Translations under genes and position numbers: made by a program
Notes under the pieces: model-generated
Told to the model about the DNA's origin: nothing
Seen by the model: the letters and a program-made list of their open reading frames with translations, nothing else
Databases searched by the model: none
In this document: one piece after another, positions 23,919 through 32,778 of the stretch
Layout of the letters: each line of letters opens with the position of its first letter
How positions within the stretch are numbered: the first letter of the stretch is position 1
Source of the DNA: JBBQKF01 sp964549475
GTDB lineage: Bacteria > Bacillota > Clostridia > Saccharofermentanales > UBA5734
Assembly: GCA_964549475.1 (NCBI GenBank)
Contig: CAZJXH010000004.1
Coordinates: forward strand, 1 to 34,924
DNA length: 34,924 nt
Reading direction: 5' to 3'

Positions 23919-25073
23919 TCATTCTGATTTTTTACAATAACTTCTGATCCCCTCGACCAATTCATCGATATCCTCTATACTGTTGAAAATACCGACGCTT
24001 ACACGGATCGCACCGGTTTCGACTGTTCCAAGAACCCGGTGTGCCTGCGGAGAGCAATGAAGGCCGGCCCGCACCATGATGCCGGTTTGTTCGTCCAGCC
24101 AGTAGGAAACATCATAAGGATTGGCGTTTTTTATATTGAAAGAAAGCAAGCCAAGCCGCTCTTGTCCCATTTTCGGCCCGTACATCTCCACCTGGTCCAT
24201 GTCGGAAAGAGCCTCCATTAAATACGCGATCAGTGATTTTTCATGGGCATGAATTGCATCGATTCCTGTTTCTTTCAAGAATCCTGCCGCGGTATAAAGT
24301 CCTGCGATACCGCCCATGTTCATCGTTCCGGTCTCATAACGGTCCGGAGCGTTTTCCGGCTGATCCAGGGATTTCGATATCGTTCCGGTTCCGCCTTCTT
24401 TGATCGTTTCCAGCCGGATTCCTTCCCGGATATAGAACCCACCCGTTCCCATAGGGCCCATAAGGCTTTTATGACCTGTAAACGCCAGAAAATCCATGCC
24501 GGTTTCGCTGACAGATATCGGAAATGCGCCTGCCGTCTGGGCCGCATCCACCAGTACAGGAATCTCTTTTTCGTGCGCAAGCTGGACAATCTGCCGGATT
24601 GGTAAAATATTTCCGATCACATTGGATCCATGAAGAGTCGCGACAAGTGAAATGCGAGAGGAATTCAGAATTCCCCGGATCTCTTGCAGATCCGTCTCTC
24701 CATCCGGAGAACAGTGGAATGTCCTGATTCGGATCCCCCGTTCTTTCTGCAATGCGTGAAGAGGCCGCCACATGGCATTGTGCTCGATATCCGAAGCCAG
24801 AACAGTGTCGCCTTCCTTTAAAAACCCCTTTAAAATCATATTCAGCGAATCCGTCACATTGTTTGTAAATACAATGTTTCCCGGTTTTTTTACGTCAAAA
24901 AGACCGGCAATGGCTTTACGCGCTTTATAAATCAATTCCTCCGCTTCTCTTGCTTTCGAATAATTTCCCCGTCCTGCGCTGGCTCCGTTCGTGCGCATGA
25001 AACAATCCATTTCCTGATAGACGCATTCCGGCTTTGGAAACGATGTCGCGCTGTTGTCCAGATAGATTCCCAT
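23919..25073 (-). CDS. Cysteine-desulfurase-like class V aminotransferase (TIGR01977 type)
   Basis: PLP enzyme of 384 residues. Visible residues: YLDNSATSFPKP at the N-terminus, His98 in SDIEHNAMWRPL, Asp176 in VDAAQTAG, the PLP lysine K202 in FTGHKSLMGP, and C340 in RAGLHCSPQAH, the position of the persulfide-forming cysteine in SufS-like enzymes. It therefore probably removes sulfur from cysteine or a related substrate. The family differs from housekeeping IscS/NifS, and no scaffold gene is adjacent, but an Fe-S protein gene follows. AAGGAAG precedes the ATG. It lies 27 bp after the AEC permease gene, suggesting one transcript. Confidence 0.9.
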   Translation of the reverse strand: MGIYLDNSATSFPKPECVYQEMDCFMRTNGASAGRGNYSKAREAEELIYKARKAIAGLFDVKKPGNIVFTNNVTDSLNMILKGFLKEGDTVLASDIEHNAMWRPLHALQKERGIRIRTFHCSPDGETDLQEIRGILNSSRISLVATLHGSNVIGNILPIRQIVQLAHEKEIPVLVDAAQTAGAFPISVSETGMDFLAFTGHKSLMGPMGTGGFYIREGIRLETIKEGGTGTISKSLDQPENAPDRYETGTMNMGGIAGLYTAAGFLKETGIDAIHAHEKSLIAYLMEALSDMDQVEMYGPKMGQERLGLLSFNIKNANPYDVSYWLDEQTGIMVRAGLHCSPQAHRVLGTVETGAIRVSVGIFNSIEDIDELVEGIRSYCKKSE

Positions 25074-25100
25074 GATAACGGCTTCCTTTCTATAGGCAAA

Positions 25101-26063
25101 TCAAATCGGAAAAAGAATCCGTGCCAGATAAATGACAAAAATCAGACTGATTACGCATAGCAGCGTCGAGGACATAACCACTTGCGATGCGAAATCCGGA
25201 TGATTATCTTTCTCTACAGCAATTAAAGCACTATTGACCGCGGTGGGAACCGCCGATGAAATCATCAGCGTCTGTGCCATGATCCCTTTTAGTCCGAATA
25301 AATAGATAAATGCCACTGCAATCAAGGGTCCTCCGATCAGGCGGATAAAATTCGAGATATAGACTTCTTTGTTTCTAAATTCAAATGTTGTTTTTGCAAG
25401 CTGTACGCCAAGAGTGATAAGCGCGACGGGGATGAGTGCGTTCGAGGCATAACGGATGGCCGGCCAAAGAAAAACCTGCGTCATGTCATAAGGAATGAAT
25501 TTAAGAACAATCGCCAATGGAACCGCATAAATCGCCGGCATGGTAAAAATTTGCAAAACCGATTCCTTCCAATGAAATTTTGCACGACCGGCATTGAAAA
25601 ATCCGATGGTGTTGACCGTGATATTTTGAAACAACATGACAATAATTTGAACCGTAAGTGCAAGACTCAGATACGGAGTTTCTCCATTCACTATAAAGGG
25701 AGGACTGGAAAATACCAGTGTGATCAAAGGAATCGCGATATTCCCGGAGTTATAGAACATGATTGAATTGGAGAAAGCATTTTTCATTCCCACAGGATAC
25801 TTCCGTATTTTCGAAACAATCATGGCAAGCACCAAATTGACAACCATGATAAGAAAGACGATAAGAAGAACAATCATCATCTCGATGGGAACATTTGTCG
25901 TATAAAGATTCGAAAAGGTAAAAGCGGGAACAAAGAGATAGAAATTCAATTTCGTCAGGGTCAGGATATTCAGGTCGAATTTCTTGCTTAATATATAGCC
26001 AAGGACAATCAGGACAAAAATGGGCAGGATATTGTTTACCAGTATGTTAAGAATAATTTCCAT
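25101..26063 (-). CDS. AEC-family transporter (auxin efflux carrier fold)
   Basis: Integral membrane protein of 320 residues with about ten helices in two halves of five. Typical family blocks are NNILPIFVLIVLGYILSKKF at the start, FYNSGNIAIPLI in helix 4, and SSAVPTAVNSALIAVEKD near the C-terminus. Bacterial members move malate, malonate or other small carboxylates, but the substrate cannot be read. The ribosome site is weak (GGCGGG). It is first of the leftward AEC-desulfurase-Fe-S gene set. Confidence 0.88.
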   Translation of the reverse strand: MEIILNILVNNILPIFVLIVLGYILSKKFDLNILTLTKLNFYLFVPAFTFSNLYTTNVPIEMMIVLLIVFLIMVVNLVLAMIVSKIRKYPVGMKNAFSNSIMFYNSGNIAIPLITLVFSSPPFIVNGETPYLSLALTVQIIVMLFQNITVNTIGFFNAGRAKFHWKESVLQIFTMPAIYAVPLAIVLKFIPYDMTQVFLWPAIRYASNALIPVALITLGVQLAKTTFEFRNKEVYISNFIRLIGGPLIAVAFIYLFGLKGIMAQTLMISSAVPTAVNSALIAVEKDNHPDFASQVVMSSTLLCVISLIFVIYLARILFPI

Positions 26064-26157
26064 ATTACAAATCCCGCCTTTGCATGATTCGTTTTACCCC
26101 ATTTATATCTGTTTACTTCATTTGTTTTCTTTGACATAGATAATAACACAATCGCAT

Positions 26158-26194
26158 GTAAAAAAACAAATCCCCCTGAAATTCACAGGGAGAT
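26158..26194 (-). terminator. Terminator of the flotillin-like gene
   Basis: Read on the minus strand, ATCTCCCTG pairs with CAGGGGGAT (26186-26194 with 26170-26178) through one G-U pair, followed by TTTG and a run of seven T's. It separates the SPFH gene from the AEC operon. Confidence 0.85.
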
Positions 26195-26255
26195 CTGTTG
26201 TTGGAAATTTTGGAAATTTTGCTATACTCTTGCCAATTCTTCGAATTCAAGACAT

Positions 26256-28346
26256 TTAATTGAGTTTTTCTTCTTTCTTTTCTTCTCTCTTTTCTGCTTT
26301 TTTCTCTCCAGTCTCTTTTGCTGTCTCTTTCGATATATCTTTTTTCTTATCCGTCGGTGCTTCGGTTACATCCCTGGCCGCCTTTTTGACTTCTTCTGGA
26401 ATTGCGGCACTCTGCAGGTTTACACCAAGCTTTTCGATGGTGATAAACTTGAGCAGGGTATCCATGATGGTTGAATTTCCACCATTCCCGCTATTCCCGT
26501 CACTTTGCCCCCCCATGTTGACCATGGTTTTCGGAACAATGTCAACAGTGGTTGTTTTGATCGCATCCGACAGTTTATCCACCACTTCCTGGATCAGACG
26601 ATACTGGGAACCGCCGTAAGCCTTGACCTGAGCGTCAATAGCTCTTGCACGCGCCAGCCCGATGGAGGACTCCTTTGAGCCTTCCGCCTCGCCTTCCATG
26701 GTAACCCTTTGTGCATTCGCTTTCGCAAGAGCGATGATCTGGCCGGCTTCCTGCTCCGCTTTTCTTGCAAGGGCCGCACCATTGTTCGCTTCGATTTCAA
26801 TCTGGACTTTTGAATTGGTCAGGAACGTCTGTTTTTCGGCGATGGCTTCGGCCTCGCGCAGGGATTTCTCGCTTTCCGCTGCGGATTGCTGTTTCTGATA
26901 GGTTATCTTCTTTTCTTCTGCGATTTGACGATCCCGAAGCTGTGTCAGGATATTCTCAATTTGAATATCACCGATTTCCGATTTCGGAGTACCGATGAGC
27001 ACTTCCTCCAGTTCAAGATTATATTTGGCAAATTTGATTTTCATTTCACTGACCGCGCGCTCGCGGATTTCACTGCGCTCTTGAATCAGCTGGATCAGCG
27101 TCTTGGTCTGCGCAACGTCCTTGAAGTAGGCGCTGACAAGCGGATCAAGCGATTGATTGACCAGCATGCCGATGTCTCCAAAACGTTGAATGACCCATGG
27201 CGCTTTCTTATAATCAATATGCATAACAACCGACAATGGGAGAGCGGGTTCAAATGCATCTTTGGTAATGATGTCCACTTCTGTAAGATTCTCGTCGTAC
27301 TTATGGCTGCCGACTTCGTCTTTCTTCCATTTTAAAATAATATTTGTCGTGGGTACGAGGACCACCTTGCCGGCATCCGTATTAAAAGCATACTTACCGG
27401 GCATCAGTGGTTTCGCAAGCACACCTTTGCATCCGTTTTCCACTAATTCGCCATGCTTGTAGTCATCGCCGGTTGTGTCAACCCCTTCTTTCCCATAGAA
27501 GGAAACAACAACCCCGACAAATCCGATCGGGACAACGGTCTTTGGCCGGAATTCGACGGTTGCAAACAGACGGTTGATATAATAAGTACCGTCTGTTAAA
27601 AGCGGAAGCTGCTTCCCGCGGAATCCGCCAAGCTCCAGGAATTTCTCGGTGTCCTGGAAGCTCGAATGCCCGCCGCCTACATCAGGCGCAATGATTTCGC
27701 CCTGTGGCAGAGTGTTTCCGTCATGAACCGTCACGATTCCCATCAAATCACTTTGCTCCGCCGTATTTCCCATGATGATGATCGGGCTGAAAGCATAACG
27801 GGATTTCAGAATCTCCTGCATGCTGCTGATGATAGCAAGTTCTTCCCGGCTCCCTGCGATACTTTTGATGCTGTTCGGAGTGATGACAATAAATTGAGCC
27901 AGATTGATCGCATAGGTTCCTTCTCTCAAAATACCTCTTTGCGGGCCTCTTTGTCCTCCATTGGTTAAAAATCCCCTCACATCCTGGAAATTATTCGCTT
28001 CGGTAATCACTTTTCCCAATGTTTGGATAGGCGCCAGCGGCTTTCCGTCACGCGCGAAAACATAGGCGATCTGGCCTTGCGGAACCGTTATCAGCGGGTA
28101 CCTGTGGATCTTGTACATCAGAACTGTCTTGAAATGCATGCCTCCGCGAAGCAAATCCGGCGTATATCCCGCTTCCCCGTTCAAAGCAATAATCGAATTC
28201 TTCAGAGATCCTTTGAAACTCCACCACTTCTCGATCACTCCGACCTCGTCCGAATTGATAATGCGCAGACCCAGAATTTTAAAAATCAAGGCATAAGCAA
28301 CAAAAATCCCCGCTGCAACATAAATTGCAATTAATATCCAGTCCAT
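26256..28346 (-). CDS. Flotillin-like SPFH/band 7 protein
   Basis: Membrane-microdomain scaffold type protein of 696 residues. AGGAGG sets the start at the ATG ending at 28346; an upstream in-frame ATG at 28403 has no such site. One membrane helix (about 2-26) is followed by a large SPFH region with EVGVIEKWW, then from about residue 440 a long Ala/Glu-rich coiled coil (AEKQTFLTNSKVQIEIEANN and neighbours), a Gly/Asn linker (GGQSDGNSGNGGN) and a Lys/Glu-rich tail. The order matches flotillins of the COG2268 type but it is longer than FloT/FloA, with an insert rich in GGQRGPQRG before the main SPFH body. No NfeD partner gene is next to it. It ends at a good terminator. Confidence 0.88.
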   Translation of the reverse strand: MDWILIAIYVAAGIFVAYALIFKILGLRIINSDEVGVIEKWWSFKGSLKNSIIALNGEAGYTPDLLRGGMHFKTVLMYKIHRYPLITVPQGQIAYVFARDGKPLAPIQTLGKVITEANNFQDVRGFLTNGGQRGPQRGILREGTYAINLAQFIVITPNSIKSIAGSREELAIISSMQEILKSRYAFSPIIIMGNTAEQSDLMGIVTVHDGNTLPQGEIIAPDVGGGHSSFQDTEKFLELGGFRGKQLPLLTDGTYYINRLFATVEFRPKTVVPIGFVGVVVSFYGKEGVDTTGDDYKHGELVENGCKGVLAKPLMPGKYAFNTDAGKVVLVPTTNIILKWKKDEVGSHKYDENLTEVDIITKDAFEPALPLSVVMHIDYKKAPWVIQRFGDIGMLVNQSLDPLVSAYFKDVAQTKTLIQLIQERSEIRERAVSEMKIKFAKYNLELEEVLIGTPKSEIGDIQIENILTQLRDRQIAEEKKITYQKQQSAAESEKSLREAEAIAEKQTFLTNSKVQIEIEANNGAALARKAEQEAGQIIALAKANAQRVTMEGEAEGSKESSIGLARARAIDAQVKAYGGSQYRLIQEVVDKLSDAIKTTTVDIVPKTMVNMGGQSDGNSGNGGNSTIMDTLLKFITIEKLGVNLQSAAIPEEVKKAARDVTEAPTDKKKDISKETAKETGEKKAEKREEKKEEKLN

Positions 28347-28561
28347 ACCGTTTCCTCCTGTCAATTTTCTCTTCTGATAAATTTTGTTTTCGAGCTTCTT
28401 CATGAATTTTGTTTGCGAACTTTTTAAATATCGCTATTCATGCTGTTTTTATCCTATTGAATTGTTTGAAAACAAGATTGTGTTACCCTTTATTCTACAT
28501 CTTTACGAAGTAAATTACTATTGTTTTTATAATTCTTAATGACACCTTAATACACCGGTAT

Positions 28562-28612
28562 AAAAAGACTGCCGCCACAGAACATTCCGATTTCTGTGAC
28601 GGCAATCTTTTT
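28562..28612. terminator. Bidirectional terminator downstream of the isomerase gene
   Basis: AAAAAGACTGCCGCCACAGA (28562-28581) faces TCTGTGACGGCAATCTTTTT (28593-28612), with two mismatches. A-run and T-run on both sides make it active on either strand; it ends the leftward isomerase gene. The rest of the gap 28347-28672 is AT-rich leader of the flotillin gene without a recognised gene. Confidence 0.88.
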
Positions 28613-28672
28613 ATCTATATCAATATATCATATGCTTTATTTAATAACGAACGGTTCCGGCGGATCTGCAGA

Positions 28673-29377
28673 CTATTTCTTGTTCTTGTCATCCCAGGCT
28701 TTACGAACCGCATGAATCATCTCATCCACCATGGCCGCCCTGTCCTTTGCTTTCACCACACCACTTGACGATCCGGTTGCCTCCGCGCCTGCATAAATCA
28801 CATTGTAGACATCATTTCCATTGCTGATTCCAGCTCCTTGCAATACCATGATTTCCGGGTCAATGGATTTCACCGCTTCAATGGAGGCTTTGACATAGTC
28901 TATGTCACTGGTCTTCCCTGTTCCGATCAGCTCGGTCGGTTCGGCAACAATGATATTCGGGCTTAACAATGCAACCGCTTTTGACTCTTCAGCCGAATCA
29001 GTACAGACAATGGTCATTAAACCAATATCATCCGCCCTTTTAATTGTTTTACGAAGGGTGGAATAGGTAAGCGGCTTCTCGCAATGGTTCAGCATGACAC
29101 CAACCGCACCGGCTGTTTTAACAGATTCCGGCAAAATATCCGCAAGCCCGCGGCCGATCGGCAGGCAGTCCATATGGGGAGCAAAAACGAATATACGGTC
29201 CGTCGCATCTGCAACGGCCTTGATATCTGCATATGGTGTTGTGAAAATGATATCCACATCATATTTTTTAGATGCTGTATCTGCAATCTTGGCAAGCTCA
29301 AGAACATCTTCGCCATAGAGATACGATTTGGGTCCGATTTCAAAAAAAGGAGGTTTTATTGATAATCCACGATACAT
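28673..29377 (-). CDS. Triosephosphate isomerase-like protein of the archaeal type
   Basis: A 234-residue TIM-barrel protein. AGGAG sets the start at 29377. Its layout matches the short archaeal TIM branch and not the 250-residue bacterial enzyme: AGAVGVMLNHCE (archaeal GTLLNHSE), ADDIGLMTIVCT, AEPTELIGTGK and LQGAGISNGNDV. Catalytic equivalents are Lys8, His98 and Glu146. The asparagine before the catalytic lysine in TIM (NxK) is serine here (SIK), so the substrate may be another sugar phosphate. No glycolytic gene is adjacent; a DeoR-type regulator, common for sugar-phosphate genes, is divergent from it. It may be a second, specialised isomerase. Confidence 0.82.
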   Translation of the reverse strand: MYRGLSIKPPFFEIGPKSYLYGEDVLELAKIADTASKKYDVDIIFTTPYADIKAVADATDRIFVFAPHMDCLPIGRGLADILPESVKTAGAVGVMLNHCEKPLTYSTLRKTIKRADDIGLMTIVCTDSAEESKAVALLSPNIIVAEPTELIGTGKTSDIDYVKASIEAVKSIDPEIMVLQGAGISNGNDVYNVIYAGAEATGSSSGVVKAKDRAAMVDEMIHAVRKAWDDKNKK

Positions 29378-29461
29378 TGTTTTTCTCCTGTCGTTCAATT
29401 TACTTTATGCTTCACATTATAGGGATGCATAATTCATTTGTCAATCATTTGTTACTAAATT

Positions 29462-29498
29462 GATAGTATTGTTTATGATTAACTTACGATATACTATC
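29462..29498. promoter_or_regulatory. Inverted repeat between isomerase and DeoR genes
   Basis: GATAGTAT (29462-29469) and ATACTATC (29491-29498), perfect 8-bp arms 21 bp apart, about two helical turns between arms. It lies upstream of the isomerase gene and may bind the divergent DeoR regulator. The remainder of the 322-bp gap is very AT-rich. Confidence 0.5.
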
Positions 29499-29589
29499 GA
29501 ATTAATTATATATTTATTACTGAATAAATCGAACAACAACTGGATTTGACAGCAAAGCGTTCCGCAAATTGGTTTATTTTATATCGATA

Positions 29590-29681
29590 GTGATAATTTT
29601 TGAAAAATATGGTAGACTAATAAAAAAAGGACCTGTTATTGGATTGTCGTGATAAATATTATCTGTTTATAGTGATAAATA
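29590..29681. promoter_or_regulatory. GTGATAA direct repeats upstream of deoR-type gene
   Basis: GTGATAAATA occurs at 29649-29658 and 29672-29681 (23-bp period) and GTGATAA at 29590-29596. DeoR/GlpR-family proteins often bind repeated sites near their own start, so these are candidate operators. Confidence 0.42.
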
Positions 29682-29699
29682 CCATGAAGGAGACAGCAT

Positions 29700-30479
29700 A
29701 TGTTCGTTGATGAAGGCTTAAAAATCGATATTCGCAGAAATAAAATTCTTGAGATTCTTGCACGTGACGGAAAAGTCAGGGTATCCAATTTACGGCAGCT
29801 TCTGAATGTCTCTGAAGTCACCATTCGAAATGACTTGTCAGAGCTTGAGAAGGCAGGCCGTCTAGAGCGCATTTCCGGCGGAGCGATCCAGACCATGAAG
29901 AATTATTACAATATGGATTTCCAGCAAAGAAAACGCCGGAAAGCAGAGTATAAACAAGCGATCGGCTGTGCAGCCTCCGATCTTGTCAAGGACGGGGAAA
30001 CTTTGATGATCAATTCCGGTGCGACCTGCTTTTTTACCGCAACTGAATTAAAAAAGCATAAAAACTTGAATATCGTTACGAATTCACTGACTGTAGCCGT
30101 TGAGCTGGGAGAACATCCGACCTTTCGCGTCATTCTTCTAGGAGGCGAGATCAATTCCCAATATTCATTCACCTATGGGAACGACGCATTGACCCAGTTA
30201 AAAAAGTATAAAGCGGATTGGTGCATCCTGTCCGTCGATGGCGTCTCTTGCGAGGCTGGATTGACCACTTATCACGCGCAGGAAGCCGAAGTGAACAAAG
30301 CCATGATGGAGCGGTCCCGCAAAACCGTTATTGTTGCCGATTATTCGAAACTGGAGCATGAAAGCTTTTTCAATATCTGCAATTTATCCGAAGTCGATTA
30401 CTGGGTGACAAACAAATGCGCGGATCCGGACCAGATTGCCAAGGTTCGTGAAATCGGTGTTGAAATCATTACCTGTTGA
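29700..30479 (+). CDS. DeoR/GlpR-family transcriptional regulator
   Basis: Repressor of 259 residues; AAGGAG precedes the ATG. N-terminal winged helix at about 12-65 (RRNKILEILARDGKVRVSNL, VSEVTIRNDLSELEKAGRLERISGGA) and a C-terminal DeoRC sugar-phosphate-sensing domain (INSGATCFFTA, VTNSLTVAVEL, LLGGEINS, VIVADYSKL). Such proteins sense phosphorylated sugars. It diverges from the isomerase gene, which is its most likely target. Confidence 0.92.
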   Translation: MFVDEGLKIDIRRNKILEILARDGKVRVSNLRQLLNVSEVTIRNDLSELEKAGRLERISGGAIQTMKNYYNMDFQQRKRRKAEYKQAIGCAASDLVKDGETLMINSGATCFFTATELKKHKNLNIVTNSLTVAVELGEHPTFRVILLGGEINSQYSFTYGNDALTQLKKYKADWCILSVDGVSCEAGLTTYHAQEAEVNKAMMERSRKTVIVADYSKLEHESFFNICNLSEVDYWVTNKCADPDQIAKVREIGVEIITC

Positions 30480-30562
30480 TATTCTTTCATAATGATAGGA
30501 TGGCTCTTGATAAATTCATTTGAAAATCATATTCATTGATTATTCTTAAAAATCAATATTTC

Positions 30563-30593
30563 AAAAGAAAGGACTCCATGGATCTTTCTTTTT
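30563..30593 (+). terminator. Terminator of the DeoR-type gene
   Basis: AAAAGAAAG (30563-30571) pairs with CTTTCTTTT (30584-30592) followed by T. It may also serve the converging diguanylate cyclase gene. Confidence 0.65.
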
Positions 30594-30610
30594 AGTAAAA
30601 GAAAGATGTT

Positions 30611-31798
30611 TTACCTAACAGCATTATTATGCGCAGCGTCATATGACCGGATACAGTTTCTGCCGCTTTCTTTCGCTTTATAGAGAGCTTTGTCGGCATC
30701 TTCAATGCATTTGAAAACATCATTTTCAGAGACAAGCTCGACACTGGATATTCCAAGACTGATCGTAAGGAATCCGTTCATGGAACTTTCATGCGGAATT
30801 TCAAGATCCATCACACTTTTTCGCAATTCTTCGGCGATTTCCATTGTTTCTTCCAGACTCAGGTTGTCCACAATATAGATAAATTCCTCCCCGCCGATCC
30901 GTGCAGCAAAATTATCCGTATCTGCAGCACTCAAGCTGATCTGCTCGGCCACTTCGACCAGAACCTTATCTCCTTCCACATGTCCGTATCGATCATTGAA
31001 TTGCTTAAAGAAATCAATATCAATCATAATGACTGAAATATAAGCTCCGGATTTTGATTTATTCAGGTACTTTGATTCGATATAGTAGTTCAAGCTCCTT
31101 CGATTTGGAATGTTCGTCAATTCATCAAGATAGGATAACTGGCGAAGATTCAAATGCATTTTATCAAGCAATATTTTATTATTAAAATCATGGCAATAAT
31201 TATAAAAAATAATTCTGGAACAGATAAATGAAATCAGAATAAAAACAACCAGATTGACATAGTGTCCCACCAGAACATCTGTCGAATGCTGAAAAAAGGG
31301 CAGCCCGATAAACAGAATCAAGGAGGACAAAATATATGGAAATAATAATTTCTTGCACTCTATATAAAAAAGAGTGGAACAGACAATCATATTGATCATA
31401 AATACGATCAGCTGTCCGTACAGTTTCTGATCCATCAAGGATATCAAGCTTCCCCAGCATAAAAAAAACGTGATGTAAGCCATCATCTTGTTTTCTATTC
31501 TGTTTAATGCTTTCGCTGGCTTGCGTGTGATATCTCCAATCCTGTTGACATAAAACAAAAATAGAATCATAACAATGATCATGACCAGGTAAGCAATGAG
31601 ATAATTATTGAATTCGAATCTCTTATCCACTCTCAAAGCCAATGTTATCAGATCGCTTACAGCCAGAATCGACTCGAAAATGATCACGACATACGAAAAT
31701 ATTCTTATTCTTCTTATATTGTCTTTCAAAAGATGAATTTGGAATTTTGTCTTTGAACCAGAGTCAATGTCTTTGAAAAATAGATCTCTAAAACGCAT
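30611..31798 (-). CDS. Membrane diguanylate cyclase (GGDEF domain)
   Basis: Makes the second messenger c-di-GMP from GTP at the inner face of the membrane. 395 residues from the ATG at 31798, which has AAAGGA eight bases upstream; the in-frame ATG at 31858 has no good site. About six membrane helices span residues 33-200 as an unnamed sensor. The GGDEF domain starts near 222 (LSYLDELTNIPNRRSL), with MIDIDFFKQFNDRYGH and active site GGEEF (302-306), so catalysis should be intact. The inhibitory RxxD site upstream of it is replaced by DTDN, so product feedback through an I-site is not expected. It is preceded by overlapping hairpins at 31881-31920. Confidence 0.9.
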   Translation of the reverse strand: MRFRDLFFKDIDSGSKTKFQIHLLKDNIRRIRIFSYVVIIFESILAVSDLITLALRVDKRFEFNNYLIAYLVMIIVMILFLFYVNRIGDITRKPAKALNRIENKMMAYITFFLCWGSLISLMDQKLYGQLIVFMINMIVCSTLFYIECKKLLFPYILSSLILFIGLPFFQHSTDVLVGHYVNLVVFILISFICSRIIFYNYCHDFNNKILLDKMHLNLRQLSYLDELTNIPNRRSLNYYIESKYLNKSKSGAYISVIMIDIDFFKQFNDRYGHVEGDKVLVEVAEQISLSAADTDNFAARIGGEEFIYIVDNLSLEETMEIAEELRKSVMDLEIPHESSMNGFLTISLGISSVELVSENDVFKCIEDADKALYKAKESGRNCIRSYDAAHNNAVR

Positions 31799-31880
31799 CA
31801 ATTTAATCCTTTCAAAACAGGACCATTGAATCAAACGAACCGCTGTCTTTTTACTCATATTTCTTTTATAGTCATTTTAT

Positions 31881-31920
31881 TCTATTGTATTTGATAATAC
31901 AATAGAGATCATTCTCTATT
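31881..31920 (-). promoter_or_regulatory. Two mutually exclusive hairpins in the leader of the diguanylate cyclase gene
   Basis: TCTATTGTATT (31881-31891) pairs perfectly with AATACAATAGA (31896-31906). AATAGAG (31901-31907) also pairs perfectly with CTCTATT (31914-31920). The middle segment is shared, so only one hairpin can form at a time. Neither has a T-run on the minus strand. It could be an attenuator-like switch or overlapping operators. Confidence 0.55.
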
Positions 31921-31934
31921 ATTTTAATAATATG

Positions 31935-32522
31935 TTACATTTCAACTTGCATTTCAACGATCAAATCCTCCAGTTTGCGCTTCGGTACATGATGAACCCC
32001 GTTCGCATCCCGATAGTATTTAATATCGCCTGAAAGATTGACTTCCTCAAGAACAATCCTCTCTTTCGGTTTTCCAAGCGCAATCACCAGTATCGGCTCG
32101 AGCCGCTCGGGAATCTGCAAAACATCCCTTAATCGGCCAAAATCGACCGCACCCAGGATACAGCCGCCGAAGCCGGCTTCTGTGGCACCCAGCAAGATGC
32201 TCTGGCAAGCGATTCCCTGATCACAGACAGAAGAATTCGGACGAATCTCTTTATCGGACAGCATAATAATATATGCAGACGGTCGTTCCCCTTCCTCCGG
32301 TCCGTTCCAGTCCTTTAAATAGCCCGCCCATTTCAAGAGGGAGAAAATCGATTCATTTCTGGCATGGTCATACGACAAGATGTACTTCAATGGTTGAAGA
32401 TTAGCGCCAGATGCTGTCTGACGGGCCAGATCAATCCATTCCAGCAGCTGTTGCCGTTCAATGCCGGCCTCCTGATAAAAGCGTCTATAGCTGCGGTTCC
32501 TGCGGATTAAATCTTGAAGCAT
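31935..32522 (-). CDS. Nitroreductase-family FMN oxidoreductase
   Basis: A 195-residue FMN enzyme of the nitroreductase fold with GGGAGG upstream. Typical blocks: RRSYRRF-like start (NRSYRRFYQE), SGANLQPLKYILS for FMN phosphate binding, DQGIACQSILLGATEAGFGGCILGAV in the central helix, and VIALGKPKE near the end. It probably uses NAD(P)H to reduce nitro compounds, quinones or flavins; the physiological substrate is unknown. It lies upstream of the diguanylate cyclase gene on the same strand. Confidence 0.9.
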   Translation of the reverse strand: MLQDLIRRNRSYRRFYQEAGIERQQLLEWIDLARQTASGANLQPLKYILSYDHARNESIFSLLKWAGYLKDWNGPEEGERPSAYIIMLSDKEIRPNSSVCDQGIACQSILLGATEAGFGGCILGAVDFGRLRDVLQIPERLEPILVIALGKPKERIVLEEVNLSGDIKYYRDANGVHHVPKRKLEDLIVEMQVEM

Positions 32523-32572
32523 TCTTTTTTCCTCCCTTTCATTTTACCTCTTTCTTCTGTTCTGGTCATTTC

Positions 32573-32644
32573 ATTCGTCCTGGGTTTCTCGCATGGATTC
32601 GTCCTGGGTTTCTCGCATGGATTCGTCCTGGGTTTCTCGCACGG
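32573..32644. repeat. Three tandem copies of a 24-bp unit
   Basis: Units at 32573-32596, 32597-32620 and 32621-32644, each beginning ATTCGTCCTGGGTTTCTCGC; the third differs by one base. The array lies upstream of the nitroreductase start and just before the promoter at 32657. It is non-coding as far as I can see. It could be a variable spacer or a set of protein sites. Confidence 0.8.
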
Positions 32645-32656
32645 ATTCTTCCCCTA

Positions 32657-32685
32657 TTGTGTTTGTCGGTCATTATGTCTATAAT
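32657..32685 (+). promoter_or_regulatory. Promoter of the four-helix membrane protein gene
   Basis: TTGTGT (32657-32662), 17-bp spacer, TATAAT (32680-32685), 94 bp before the start codon. Confidence 0.65.
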
Positions 32686-32778
32686 GATTTTTGTCAGAAA
32701 TATTGGTAAACCTTATTGCTTCCGTAAACAACAGAAATGTGCCTCCCCCACAAACTATTATACAAGGAGGATATCGAT

